From the NCBI RefSeq assembly GCF_000010165.1, contig NC_012491.1:4969001-5033000 (forward strand): a DNA stretch of 64,000 nt, read 5' to 3'. The DNA comes from Brevibacillus brevis NBRC 100599 (lineage in GTDB: Bacteria; Bacillota; Bacilli; Brevibacillales; Brevibacillaceae). The translations under genes and the position numbers were made by a program. Below are positions 17,489 through 26,231 of the stretch, in pieces. Numbering within the stretch: the first letter of the stretch is position 1; each line of letters opens with the position of its first letter. A model generated the notes under the pieces. It did not search any database. It was not told the origin of the DNA and saw nothing but the letters and a program-made list of their open reading frames with translations.

Positions 17489-18196
17489 ATGACCGGAAAT
17501 GGTACAACGTTTGTCGAGCAGATTTCTTCCGATTTTGTGAATTGCCTTGAAACGTTTTCTGTTCGGAAAAATTTCGTTCCCGGAGCCGTTCTGTTTTTGG
17601 ATGGTGAAAGAGCCGATCAGCTATTCTTAATTTCGTCGGGCCAAATCAAGCTCACAAAAAACACGAACGATGGAAAAGAATTAACACTGCAAGTATTTGG
17701 TGCAGGAGAGCTAGTTGGCGTTTCCGGGCTATTCGAACAGGAATTGACGTACACCTCCACAGGAACCATGTTGATGGAGGGTGAGGTATGGATCATCCCA
17801 CGACAAGGGTTGGAAAAAATGCTCATCAAAAACGGCCAATTTTGCGTAGACTTCCTGCGTTGGATGGGATTGATGAACAGGCGGATGCAGTCCAAATTTC
17901 GCGATTTGCTACTCAATGGCAAAATCGGCGCCTTGTATTCCACGCTAATCCGCATGAGTAACACGTACGGCAAGCCACACCCCGACGGAATCCTCATCGA
18001 CCTTTCCCTTACCAATCGCGATTTGGCACAATTCATTGGACTGACACGAGAAAGTGTCAACCGGATGCTTTCCGATCTAAAAAAACAGGATTCCATCGAT
18101 CTGCTTCCCCACGGGCATATCTTGATTAAGGACCTTGCCTATTTAAAAGAAGCGATTTATTGTGATGATTGCCCACCTGATATTTGTCAAATGTGA
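17489..18196 (+). CDS. fnr: Fnr, anaerobic Crp-family regulator
   Basis: The 235-residue protein has a cyclic-nucleotide-like domain (about 15-125), a dimer helix and a winged helix with the recognition helix IGLTRESVNRMLSDL. The C-terminus carries C225, C228 and C233 (CDDCPPDIC), spacing C-x2-C-x4-C. Asp139 lies in the dimer helix. These match the Bacillus subtilis Fnr ligands C227, C230, C235 and D141 with a constant shift of two, so an oxygen-sensitive [4Fe-4S] cluster is expected. The ATG at 17489 follows AAGGGGG. It is divergent from the reductase operon and shares its Fnr box. Confidence 0.94.
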   Translation: MTGNGTTFVEQISSDFVNCLETFSVRKNFVPGAVLFLDGERADQLFLISSGQIKLTKNTNDGKELTLQVFGAGELVGVSGLFEQELTYTSTGTMLMEGEVWIIPRQGLEKMLIKNGQFCVDFLRWMGLMNRRMQSKFRDLLLNGKIGALYSTLIRMSNTYGKPHPDGILIDLSLTNRDLAQFIGLTRESVNRMLSDLKKQDSIDLLPHGHILIKDLAYLKEAIYCDDCPPDICQM

Positions 18197-18221
18197 GCAA
18201 AGTCTACATACTTTCCTGCAC

Positions 18222-18259
18222 AAAAAAAGTCCTGGACTTGTCCGTCCAAGACTTTTTTT
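18222..18259. terminator. Bidirectional terminator between fnr and narK
   Basis: The hairpin AGTCCTGGAC/GTCCAAGACT is flanked by A7 on the left and T7 on the right, and serves both convergent genes. Confidence 0.92.
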
Positions 18260-18279
18260 CATCCGTGATTCAAGCTTCT

Positions 18280-19779
18280 TTATCCATGTCTTTGCTCCAC
18301 TAGCTCGCTGAACATGCCAGCATAGTACTCGACTTCACCTGCATCGTCCAGAATCGCGCTAATCGTTAACCATTGGAGATACTGATCCCCATTCTTCCGA
18401 CGATTCCAGATCTCTCCTTGCCAATAGCCATTCTTCTTGATCGAGTCCCACATCTTTTGATAGAAATCGGCATTCTGCCTGCCTGATTTTAAAATATTGG
18501 GGGACTTGCCAATCACTTCATTCATCTCATAACCAGTCACTTTCGTAAAAGCGTGGTTCGCACTTTTAATGACTCCTCGCGTATCGGTAATCAGTATCGC
18601 CTCTCCCGTCTTTTCCATAATGGTGGCGGCGAGCTGCAGCTTCTCTTGGTAAAACATCCACATCACCAAGACCAAGCTCACCAGTGCAAACTGCGATAAC
18701 GCCATGAAACCGATCGCGTAATGCCCGGTCAGATTAAATAACAGCGTTAGGATCAACGGCGGGAAAAATCCTCCTAATCCCCCCATAGCAGATACGATCC
18801 CATTTACAATCCCCGCTTGTCGCGAGAAATACATCGGCACTAATTTGAACACAGCACCGTTACCGATTCCGGCACATGCCGCTACCAACAAGCACCCTAC
18901 TGTATACATCAAAATCGATGGCGAAAACGATAAGACAAGACCAGACAAGGCGAGCCCGGCAAACACAATCATCAACGCCTTGAAGGGGTTCCACTTATCT
19001 CCAAGCCAACCTCCCAATGGTCTTGCAAGTGTCGCCAAAAGAATGAACCCTGCTGTTCTCATACCTGCATCTACTTTATCCAGTTGGAAATGGCTCACTA
19101 AAAAGTTCGGGAGATACACGGTGAAAGCAACGAAGCAACCAAACGTAATAAAGTAGAACAAACTGATCAACCACAGCTTTTCGTTTTTGTAGACACTCTT
19201 TATCTGCTGACCAAGAGGAGTCACTACCTTAGGTTCATTTTTATCCCCCATCAAGAAGGTAAGCACTGCGAATCCCACAAGCAATAGCATAAACATCTGT
19301 ACAGTGGTTGCCCATCCAAACGATTTAGCCAGAACTGGCGCTGAAAACGTCGTGATCGCTGTACCAATATTCCCCATACCGTAGATTCCGTTTACAGAAC
19401 CATGCTTCTCTTTCGGATAGTATTTAGGTAGAGACGTGACACCAACGGAAAACACCGCTCCGCCTATCCCTATAAATAACCCGCCGATTAACAAATCGGT
19501 ATACGTGGTCGCCTGGCTAATATAGAAAACAGGAGCCAGCAGCAAGAGAAAGCTGATGCTAAATAATAGCCTCGCGCCAAATCGGTTACTCCAATATCCA
19601 ACTGGGATTCTCAGCAGCGATCCAAGAAGAACAGGAATCGCTGTCACCCACGCCACTTCGCTTGGACTCATGGGTACGGTTTCTTTGATAAAAGGCATGA
19701 GCGATGACAGAATGACCCATACCATGAAACCGACCGTAAGACTCAACGTCTGTAATGGCAACTGCCATTTTCGTACCAT
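18280..19779 (-). CDS. narK: NarK-type nitrate/nitrite transporter fused to a C-terminal PAS domain
   Basis: The 499-residue protein has two parts. Residues about 1-385 form a 12-helix major facilitator of the nitrate/nitrite porter group (IPVGYWSNRFGARLL; GNIGTAITTFSAPVLAKSFGW; ARPLGGWLGDKWNP). Residues about 388-499 form a PAS domain (GEAILITDTRGVIKSANHAFTKVTGYEMNEVIGKSP) with a PAC-like end (WQGEIWNRRKNGDQYLQWLTIS). Ordinary NarK proteins stop after the last helix. The PAS domain should face the cytoplasm. The ATG at 19779 follows AGGGGTG. Its promoter carries an Fnr box shared with hcp. Confidence 0.9.
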   Translation of the reverse strand: MVRKWQLPLQTLSLTVGFMVWVILSSLMPFIKETVPMSPSEVAWVTAIPVLLGSLLRIPVGYWSNRFGARLLFSISFLLLLAPVFYISQATTYTDLLIGGLFIGIGGAVFSVGVTSLPKYYPKEKHGSVNGIYGMGNIGTAITTFSAPVLAKSFGWATTVQMFMLLLVGFAVLTFLMGDKNEPKVVTPLGQQIKSVYKNEKLWLISLFYFITFGCFVAFTVYLPNFLVSHFQLDKVDAGMRTAGFILLATLARPLGGWLGDKWNPFKALMIVFAGLALSGLVLSFSPSILMYTVGCLLVAACAGIGNGAVFKLVPMYFSRQAGIVNGIVSAMGGLGGFFPPLILTLLFNLTGHYAIGFMALSQFALVSLVLVMWMFYQEKLQLAATIMEKTGEAILITDTRGVIKSANHAFTKVTGYEMNEVIGKSPNILKSGRQNADFYQKMWDSIKKNGYWQGEIWNRRKNGDQYLQWLTISAILDDAGEVEYYAGMFSELVEQRHG

Positions 19780-19820
19780 AAACAACACCCCTCACTTGGG
19801 AAATCTTCTTCATCCACTAT

Positions 19821-19888
19821 GATAAGAGGCAAAGTTTGGTTTCGTTGTGATTTTAATCACAGCTCCTTCCAAGCAATCCGCTTATAAT
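19821..19888. promoter_or_regulatory. Divergent Fnr-dependent promoters of narK and hcp
   Basis: A perfect Fnr box TGTGATTTTAATCACA occupies 19846-19861. Going right, 21 bp separate it from TATAAT (19883-19888), the -10 of hcp. Going left, TATCAT lies at a similar distance for narK. One box can thus activate both genes as a class II site. Confidence 0.85.
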
Positions 19889-19924
19889 CAAAGCGAAATC
19901 TTGGATCGAAGGAGTGGATTATAC

Positions 19925-21220
19925 ATGTTTTGTTATCAATGTGAACAGACTCCAACAGGTGGTTGTAAGGTCATCGGCGTTTGCGGAAAGAATGAAGATC
20001 TTGCGAGTATTCAGGATACCATTATTTTTGCTTTAAAAGGGATTGCAGCTTATGCGACACATGCTCGACAACTGGGATATATCGATCCTGAAGTGGACGG
20101 GATTACACAGGAAGCTCTTTATTTTACATTGACGAATGTGAATTTCAACTTGGACGAACATTTGCAAATGGCCATGAAAGTAGGGAAGGCCGCGATAAAA
20201 GTCATGGAGCTTTTGGATCGGGCTCATACGGATCATTTCGGAGTGCCGCAGCCAATCACAGTCTCGCAAAACAAAATAGAAGGAAAATGCATCGTTGTTA
20301 CGGGGCACAATCTGTTTGCTCTCGAAGAGCTGTTAAAACAGACAGAAGGCAAAGGAATCAATGTATATACGCATTCCGAAATGCTGCCTGCACATGGCTA
20401 TCCCGCACTGAAGAAATATCCTCATTTGAAAGGGAACATCGGGAAAGCATGGTACGATCAACGCCAGTTGTTTGAGAAGTTTCCCGGCGCTATCCTGGCT
20501 ACAACAAACTGTGTGATGCCTATTCGAGGCAGCTACGCCGATCGTTTCTTTTCGTATGATATAACCGGTTTGGAAAATGTAACGAAAATCGAAGAAAACG
20601 ATTTTGCGCCGCTCATTGAAAAGGCATTGTCTCTTCCTGAGGTTTCCATCGAATCGGAACTGACACTGACGACCGGGTATCATCATAAAACGGTTCTGGG
20701 CATCGCCCCTGAAATTATTCAGGCAGTCAAGGAAGGAAAGATCAAACGCTTCTTCGTCATCGCAGGTTGTGACGCTCCTGGCAAGGGAGGCGAGTATTAC
20801 CGTGAATTGGCTACGTCCTTACCACCAGAAGCAGTCATTCTTACGACCTCCTGCGGAAAATTCCGTTTTAACGATGTAGATTTCGGCACCGTGCCAGGTA
20901 CCGACATCCCAAGATATATCGATTTGGGACAGTGCAATAACTCGGTTTCTACCATTACGATTGCGGCTGCATTAGCCGATGCCTTCGAATGTGAAGTGAA
21001 CGAGCTGCCGGTAAGTATCGTTCTTTCCTGGTTTGAACAAAAAGCGGTTGCCATCCTGCTCGGTCTGTTTAGCCTAGGGATACAAGATATACGGATCGGC
21101 CCAAAATTGCCTGAGTTCATTCAGCCCGGTGTTCTGCAAGTATTACAAGACTTGTTCCATATTCAGTTGATTGGTGATGCTCAAGAAGATATGAAGCAAA
21201 TGCTCGGAATCACGCAATAA
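19925..21220 (+). CDS. hcp: Hybrid cluster protein (Hcp), short form
   Basis: Hcp reduces nitric oxide or hydroxylamine and protects cells that respire nitrate. The 431-residue protein begins with the cluster motif CYQCEQTPTGGCKVIGVC (Cys 3, 6, 14, 20). Further ligands of the hybrid cluster are seen in GHNLFALEEL, TTNCVMP, IAGCDAPG, TTSCGKFRF and DLGQCNN. The length is about 110 residues below that of E. coli Hcp, which fits the shorter class lacking a helical insert. Start at 19925 (MFCYQCEQ) is standard. It is controlled by the Fnr box upstream. The redox partner Hcr is not adjacent. Confidence 0.94.
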   Translation: MFCYQCEQTPTGGCKVIGVCGKNEDLASIQDTIIFALKGIAAYATHARQLGYIDPEVDGITQEALYFTLTNVNFNLDEHLQMAMKVGKAAIKVMELLDRAHTDHFGVPQPITVSQNKIEGKCIVVTGHNLFALEELLKQTEGKGINVYTHSEMLPAHGYPALKKYPHLKGNIGKAWYDQRQLFEKFPGAILATTNCVMPIRGSYADRFFSYDITGLENVTKIEENDFAPLIEKALSLPEVSIESELTLTTGYHHKTVLGIAPEIIQAVKEGKIKRFFVIAGCDAPGKGGEYYRELATSLPPEAVILTTSCGKFRFNDVDFGTVPGTDIPRYIDLGQCNNSVSTITIAAALADAFECEVNELPVSIVLSWFEQKAVAILLGLFSLGIQDIRIGPKLPEFIQPGVLQVLQDLFHIQLIGDAQEDMKQMLGITQ

Positions 21221-21240
21221 ACTGTAACCGCACATTACAA

Positions 21241-21281
21241 AAGGAGGCACCTTCTTCTAACAGGAAGGTGCCTCCTTTTTC
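21241..21281. terminator. Terminator of hcp
   Basis: A 13-bp perfect stem (21241-21253 with 21265-21277) with an 11-base loop and a T-run follows hcp. A near copy of the hairpin lies at 29194-29225. Confidence 0.93.
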
Positions 21282-21282
21282 C

Positions 21283-21651
21283 TTACAGCGGTAAATGCGT
21301 AACGGCCGTCCATGTTCCCACTTCTCCTGCCCGCACAGATGGGGGCTTCATTCGAACCGATCCTCGTAATACATAATGTCGCAACCCAATTGTTGGCTCT
21401 TCTTTGTAAGCCAAGGTGCCAACAAAATTGGCATAAGGTGATTCAATCGTGATTTGCCTGGACCTCTCATCCCAACTTCCTTGTATGGGAGTCGGAGTAC
21501 CACGGAAATTAACGGTACCGCTGACCCTGCCATTCGAGACATTGGATATCACCAATGTGCCCAACGTGGTTGGTCTTCCACCGAAGCTCGCTTGAATTTC
21601 CCATGTAGAGGGGTACGGCAAGCTGACCCGAGTCATCTGTCCAATTGCCAC
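21283..21651 (-). CDS. Small beta-rich protein, unknown
   Basis: The 122-residue protein starts at a GTG after AAAGGAGAGG. It is composed of alternating hydrophobic and polar residues with Gly turns (GTLVISNVSNGRVSGTVNFRGTPTPIQGSW), consistent with a small beta barrel. No signal peptide, no family recognised. It converges with hcp. Confidence 0.65.
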   Translation of the reverse strand: MAIGQMTRVSLPYPSTWEIQASFGGRPTTLGTLVISNVSNGRVSGTVNFRGTPTPIQGSWDERSRQITIESPYANFVGTLAYKEEPTIGLRHYVLRGSVRMKPPSVRAGEVGTWTAVTHLPL

Positions 21652-21762
21652 GGCGACCTCTCCTTTCGATTGACTTTAGCATGAAGTCAAAATGTACGTT
21701 ACAGTATACGTCGCCATCAAGAATCTTCCCGTAGGCGGACGCACAACTTTATTTTTAACGAA

Positions 21763-21788
21763 AAAAGAGACGGTTTCCCGCCTCTTCT
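21763..21788 (-). terminator. Terminator of the first ECF locus
   Basis: The hairpin AAGAGACGG/CCGCCTCTT (one mismatch) is followed by six T on the minus strand, just after the anti-sigma gene. Confidence 0.8.
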
Positions 21789-21791
21789 CTA

Positions 21792-22862
21792 TTACTTCCA
21801 TTCCGTTTCCGTTTTGTGTTCAATTACGTGTACGACTTTTGGTTCAATTTCTTTCATCATTTGTTTCAGTAACTCATCGCTGATCGTTACTTTATTTTTC
21901 CCATCTTGAAGCTGTCCTTCAGCCTGTGTTCTTGCAATCACATCAATCACTTGTTGTTTCGAGATATTTTTCGATGCTGCAATCTCCACAACAGTTTTTC
22001 CCTTTGCTAGTTCTTCTTTTAACTCTTTCGGGCTCATTTTTAGTAAAGCAAACAGTTTTTCATCGTTTAAGAAGCTATCAGCAGTATAATCAGGCTTACC
22101 ATTTAATGAGAAATAGCCTTCTACTCCCGTATTTGGTTCAGGAGCTACCGGAGAAAGACTAATTGAATTACCCTGAACAAATACTTGGTAACCCCCTCCT
22201 TCAAATCCTTCTGATCCCTTCTTGGTGTAATTCAAGATAAATGTTTTTTGATTTGGATTGTCCATTTGCTCCATGGCAACCTCGTAATCTTTGATGTTGC
22301 CATACAATTTATCAATGAGCTGATCTACCTTCCCCTTGATTTCCTGATCGGATAACGTAATGAGTGCTTTCTCTTTCGGCTCCCAATTCTCTTGCGTCAG
22401 GTCTTGAATCTCATCCGTAATACCGTTTGTATGGAGGGTAATCTTTTTGCCAGTTCCCCCTTTTTCCTGCAAGACGATGCTTAATTGGACCTTTTTGGTT
22501 GAATCATTGGGGTCTCCAAGGTAGCTTGCCTCGATAATCTCAAATGATTTTGTTTCAGGAATGGCACGATACAGCTTCTCAAGTGTTGCTTTTCCAGCCT
22601 CATCCAGCTTGACTTGTTCAGAAGTTATTGGTGCTCGAGTAAGCATGTCAATCACAACAGGGGACGCAAATGCTGCGGTTGGAATCAAAATCGCAGCAGC
22701 AACTAATCCACCAATTAATCGTTTTTTCATCGTTATTTCGCTCCTTTTTCGTTGCAAATAGTGAGAATAGGATTGTTCGATTCGTTTGGAAATGGCCGGC
22801 GGGCACTCCATCGTTTGTGCCTCTTCGTGCAGATGTTCACGGATTTTGCGTTCAATAGTCAT
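21792..22862 (-). CDS. Membrane-anchored anti-sigma-like protein (DUF3600 type)
   Basis: The 356-residue protein has a cytoplasmic N-terminal segment (1-45), one membrane helix (LIGGLVAAAILIPTAAFA) and a long extracellular domain with Lys-rich beta sequence. The C-terminal part has a helix-turn-helix-like stretch (KTVVEIAASKNISKQQVIDVIARTQAEG). It overlaps the sigma gene by 11 bp. The layout is that of anti-sigma factors whose outer domain senses the signal; binding to the sigma factor is inferred from position. Confidence 0.8.
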   Translation of the reverse strand: MTIERKIREHLHEEAQTMECPPAISKRIEQSYSHYLQRKRSEITMKKRLIGGLVAAAILIPTAAFASPVVIDMLTRAPITSEQVKLDEAGKATLEKLYRAIPETKSFEIIEASYLGDPNDSTKKVQLSIVLQEKGGTGKKITLHTNGITDEIQDLTQENWEPKEKALITLSDQEIKGKVDQLIDKLYGNIKDYEVAMEQMDNPNQKTFILNYTKKGSEGFEGGGYQVFVQGNSISLSPVAPEPNTGVEGYFSLNGKPDYTADSFLNDEKLFALLKMSPKELKEELAKGKTVVEIAASKNISKQQVIDVIARTQAEGQLQDGKNKVTISDELLKQMMKEIEPKVVHVIEHKTETEWK

Positions 22863-23427
22863 TGATCTTTTCCATCCTTTCCACGGGGAGATTCCCTATG
22901 TTTTTTCGAAGCGCCTGGAGGCCAGCATGATATCTGGACTTCACTGTACCCAGCGGAATATCAAGCAAAGTCGCAATTTCCTCAAGCGTATAGTCGTGAT
23001 AAAAGCGGAAGATAATCACTGTCCGCTGTTTGTCGGTCAGTTCTCGTATGGACTGAGATATCATTTGGTTTGTACCATCCATCAACGCTGTATGTTCATC
23101 CAAATAAGACTCATCGTGGGAGAAGGCACGAATGCGTTCAAAAATGCGGAATCTCCTCCAGCTCTTGACCCGAAATCTCTGCACTTGACGGATTACCAGG
23201 CCATGCAGCCAAAACTGGAAAGGACGGTTCGTATCGTAATTAGCAAGTGAGGTCCACATTTGCATATAAATTTCATTCATGACATCTTCCCGATCCTGCT
23301 TATGATCTACCAGAAAGGAAACGGTCCGGTAGACGTCCTGAAAGGTGGCGTCATACATCGTATGAAACGCTTGTTGATCACCCTCTTTCATTTTTATAAG
23401 TAATTGATACATCTCTTCGTTTTGCAT
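22852..23427 (-). CDS. ECF sigma factor
   Basis: The 191-residue sigma-70 family protein has region 2 (FQDVYRTVSFLVDHKQDREDVMNEIYMQMW) and region 4 (LTDKQRTVIIFRFYHDYTLEEIATLLDIPLGTVKSRYHAGLQALRK). It directs RNA polymerase to a small envelope-stress regulon, presumably including its own operon. The next gene is its probable anti-sigma factor. Confidence 0.92.
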   Translation of the reverse strand: MQNEEMYQLLIKMKEGDQQAFHTMYDATFQDVYRTVSFLVDHKQDREDVMNEIYMQMWTSLANYDTNRPFQFWLHGLVIRQVQRFRVKSWRRFRIFERIRAFSHDESYLDEHTALMDGTNQMISQSIRELTDKQRTVIIFRFYHDYTLEEIATLLDIPLGTVKSRYHAGLQALRKNIGNLPVERMEKINDY

Positions 23428-23471
23428 TCAGAGGGCCCTCCTGATTAAGCAGCTTACACCCTATATTGTCT

Positions 23472-23499
23472 CTCGATCGAAAAAAGGTTCGGTTTTCTT
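23472..23499 (-). promoter_or_regulatory. Candidate ECF autoregulatory promoter
   Basis: On the minus strand GAAAAC is followed by 16 bases and then CGAG, close to the TGAAAC-N16-CGTC/CGAC pattern of Bacillus ECF sigma factors. It lies about 45 bp upstream of the sigma gene. Confidence 0.4.
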
Positions 23500-23542
23500 C
23501 GTATTTTTTTTCAAAATGTAACGAGCCCTATGGCGAAGCACG

Positions 23543-23571
23543 AAAAAGAGGCGGTAGTTTCCGCCTCTTTT
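23543..23571 (-). terminator. Terminator of the YdeI-family gene
   Basis: The perfect stem AAAGAGGCGG/CCGCCTCTTT is flanked by A- and T-runs; it lies past the stop at 23579. Confidence 0.88.
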
Positions 23572-23578
23572 CTTTCCA

Positions 23579-24172
23579 TTAATCATTTAATCCCTTTCCC
23601 TCGAGAATTTGCTGCATACATTTTTCAACCCTTGACTCTCGCGTTTTGGCTTGTTTGGGTGCTGAAAAATGAAGCAGGTAGGCTCTTTGCCGTCCCGGAG
23701 TCAATGCTTCAAAGGCAGTTTTCAAGTCAGGGATTTCATCCAATTTATTTTGAAATTCTTCAGGAATGGCATATTCTTCATGCTTTTTAAAGTCCACTTC
23801 CAAACCGGCTTTTTCAACTTCAATGGCTTCCTGAATATAGGCCTTCAAAATAGATTCCATTTCCATGATTTCTTCCACACTGGTGAACCGGATCTGACGA
23901 GCAGCCTGTACATTCTCCGTTTGTTGAATGAGAATCCCATTTGGATCTTTTAACAAAGCACCTTTTTGAAACAGTAGCGCACAATATTCTTTAAATCCAT
24001 GTATTAAAACGATGTTTTTTTTCTCAAACGTGTAACAGGGATGCATCCACTTGAAGTCTTCGGTCAACTCACAGTCCAGAACAATCCTTCTCAACTTCTC
24101 GTATTCTGCCTTCCACTTTTTCGCCTTGCCTAAAAATTCATCAACCTTAGGATTCGTTTTACTTGTTGTCAT
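23579..24172 (-). CDS. YdeI/OmpD-associated family protein
   Basis: The 197-residue cytoplasmic protein has an N-terminal DUF1801-like domain (KWKAEYEKLRRIVLDCELTEDFKWMHPCYTF, NIVLIHGFKEYCALLFQKGALL) and the C-terminal bacteriocin-protection motif (LTPGRQRAYLLHFSAPKQAKTRESRVEKCMQQILEGKGLND). B. subtilis YdeI is linked to resistance to the antimicrobial peptide LL-37; the exact reaction is unknown. The gene stands alone. Confidence 0.85.
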   Translation of the reverse strand: MTTSKTNPKVDEFLGKAKKWKAEYEKLRRIVLDCELTEDFKWMHPCYTFEKKNIVLIHGFKEYCALLFQKGALLKDPNGILIQQTENVQAARQIRFTSVEEIMEMESILKAYIQEAIEVEKAGLEVDFKKHEEYAIPEEFQNKLDEIPDLKTAFEALTPGRQRAYLLHFSAPKQAKTRESRVEKCMQQILEGKGLND

Positions 24173-24349
24173 CAAGAAACACCCCTCATCTCGTTGGTGT
24201 CATGTCAATTTTTAGTTTTGACATTATGGTATTTGTATTATTCGATCATCAGCTATTCAGGTTCCTTCTTTTAATGGACTTCATCATTTGACTAATTTTC
24301 ATGTGGTAGAGGGAAAACTAACGAGAAATGCCAGATAAGGGGACTACGC

Positions 24350-26167
24350 ATGATCTCAGAATTCAAGCGATTTTTACTCGGTAGACCTATGAAATCAAGT
24401 GAGCTTGCCGAAGAAAAGTTAAATAAAGTAAAGGCTTTGGCGGTACTTTCATCTGATGCTCTGTCTTCTGTCGCTTACGGAACAGAACAAATTCTTCTCG
24501 TGTTAATTTCTTTGGGAGCAGTAGCGATGTGGTACTCTCTCCCCATCTCCATTGCGGTTGTCTGTCTTTTAACCATCCTCATTTTGTCTTATCGCCAGAC
24601 CATCTTTGCTTATACAACAGGCGGTGGAGCATACATTGTCGCCAAGGACAATTTAGGAACGACTACGGGACTGATTGCAGGTGGCTCTTTACTCGTGGAC
24701 TACATTTTAACGGTTGCTGTTAGTACGTCTGCTTCTACAGACGCTATTACTTCGGCATTTCCAGTCCTCCATGAACATCGCGTTCTGATTGCACTGTTCA
24801 TGATTGCCATCGTGACGGTATTAAATTTACGGGGAATCACAGAATCCGCAACGATTTTAATGTATCCTGTTTATTTGTTTGTTTTCGCCATGCTTGTCCT
24901 AATTATTGGCGGCGGATATCAATGGCTGGTGGGGAATGTTCAAACTCATCCCCCAGAATATGGGGCAGTTGTTCCAGGTATAACCTTATTTCTTCTATTG
25001 AGAGCATTTAGTTCAGGGTGTTCCGCATTAACAGGGGTAGAAGCCGTATCCAATGCCATTCCCAACTTCAGGGACCCCGCACCCAAAAATGCAGCATTAA
25101 CTCTTATCATGATGGGACTTATCCTCGGAGTTATGTTCATGGGCATTAGCCTGTTGGCCTATTTGTATGGTATTTCACCGAATCCTAAGGAAACAGTGGT
25201 ATCTCAAATCGCTTCTACTGTTTTTGGACGAGGAATCATGTATTACTCGATACAAGCTGTTACAGCGCTTATTTTATTCCTGGCGGCTAATACTGCTTTT
25301 GCAGCCTTTCCTTTACTCGCCTTTATGTTTGCCAAGGACAGATTTATGCCAAACATGTTCATGGTTCGAGGAGATCGTCTTGGGTTTTCAAACGGGATTA
25401 TTTTCTTGGCTGTTCTTTCTGCCCTATTAGTGATCGCGTTTAAAGGTGAAACGGAAAACTTAATCCCTTTGTATGCGCTCGGTGTTTTTATACCGTTTAC
25501 CTTGTCACAAGCAGGAATGATGAAACGCTGGATTTCCAAAAAGCCCCGAGGGTGGTTCACACCTTTCATTATTAATACGTTAGGAATGCTTACGACCCTT
25601 ACCATCTGCCTGATCTTTTTCATTACAAAAATCACACAGGTGTGGCCGATTTTTGTGTTCCTTCCTATCGTCATTTTCATCTTTAGGAAGATAAATCAGC
25701 ACTATAGAGATTTAGCAAATGAGCTACGACTCGATATGGAAACAGAAAAGCCCGAACCCAAAGGGAGTGTCATCGTTATTCCTGTGGCAGGGATTTCACA
25801 GGTGGTGAAAAACACCATTAGTTATGCGCAATCCTTGTCAGACGACATTGTCGCGGTCTACGTCGGGTTCAGTGATGAAGACATGAAAAAAATGGAGGAA
25901 AAATGGGAGCTCTGGAATCCGGGAATACGTTTGATTGTCCTGCGTTCCCATTACCGCAGTATAATAAGACCTTTGTTTAAGTTTATTGATACGGTTGAAT
26001 GGAAAAAGGCAGAAACAGACCATGTTACTGTCATGATTCCACAGTTTATTACCAAGCGCTGGTGGCATAACTTACTTCATAACCAAACGAGCTTATTGAT
26101 CCGCGCGTATTTATTCGCCCGCCAAGATGTAAAAATTGCTACGGTTCCATACCGGTTAAAGAAATAA
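24350..26167 (+). CDS. KimA-like potassium importer (APC superfamily)
   Basis: The 605-residue protein has 12 predicted helices and a C-terminal cytoplasmic domain of about 150 residues. The start (KRFLLGRPMKSSELAEEKLNKVKALAVLSSDALSSVAYGTEQ) closely resembles B. subtilis KimA (YdaO), a K+/H+ symporter bound and inhibited by c-di-AMP. The length is the same as KimA. AAGGGG precedes the ATG. The upstream region (24173-24349) does not show the ydaO c-di-AMP riboswitch that precedes the B. subtilis gene. Confidence 0.88.
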   Translation: MISEFKRFLLGRPMKSSELAEEKLNKVKALAVLSSDALSSVAYGTEQILLVLISLGAVAMWYSLPISIAVVCLLTILILSYRQTIFAYTTGGGAYIVAKDNLGTTTGLIAGGSLLVDYILTVAVSTSASTDAITSAFPVLHEHRVLIALFMIAIVTVLNLRGITESATILMYPVYLFVFAMLVLIIGGGYQWLVGNVQTHPPEYGAVVPGITLFLLLRAFSSGCSALTGVEAVSNAIPNFRDPAPKNAALTLIMMGLILGVMFMGISLLAYLYGISPNPKETVVSQIASTVFGRGIMYYSIQAVTALILFLAANTAFAAFPLLAFMFAKDRFMPNMFMVRGDRLGFSNGIIFLAVLSALLVIAFKGETENLIPLYALGVFIPFTLSQAGMMKRWISKKPRGWFTPFIINTLGMLTTLTICLIFFITKITQVWPIFVFLPIVIFIFRKINQHYRDLANELRLDMETEKPEPKGSVIVIPVAGISQVVKNTISYAQSLSDDIVAVYVGFSDEDMKKMEEKWELWNPGIRLIVLRSHYRSIIRPLFKFIDTVEWKKAETDHVTVMIPQFITKRWWHNLLHNQTSLLIRAYLFARQDVKIATVPYRLKK

Positions 26168-26200
26168 AGCCATATCCATTAGACCATAAACAACGAAGAA

Positions 26201-26231
26201 AACCCGTCCCTTTGTAAGGTGACGGGTTCCA
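26201..26231 (-). terminator. Hairpin terminator between kimA-like and FG-GAP genes
   Basis: The stem AACCCGTC/GACGGGTT is placed at the end of the minus-strand FG-GAP gene. It belongs to a set of similar ACCCGTCC hairpins in this region. Confidence 0.75.

Noticed and set aside
24173-24349. ydaO-type c-di-AMP riboswitch upstream of the KimA-like gene
   Set aside because: The upstream 177 bases lack the conserved cores and the terminator expected for that riboswitch.
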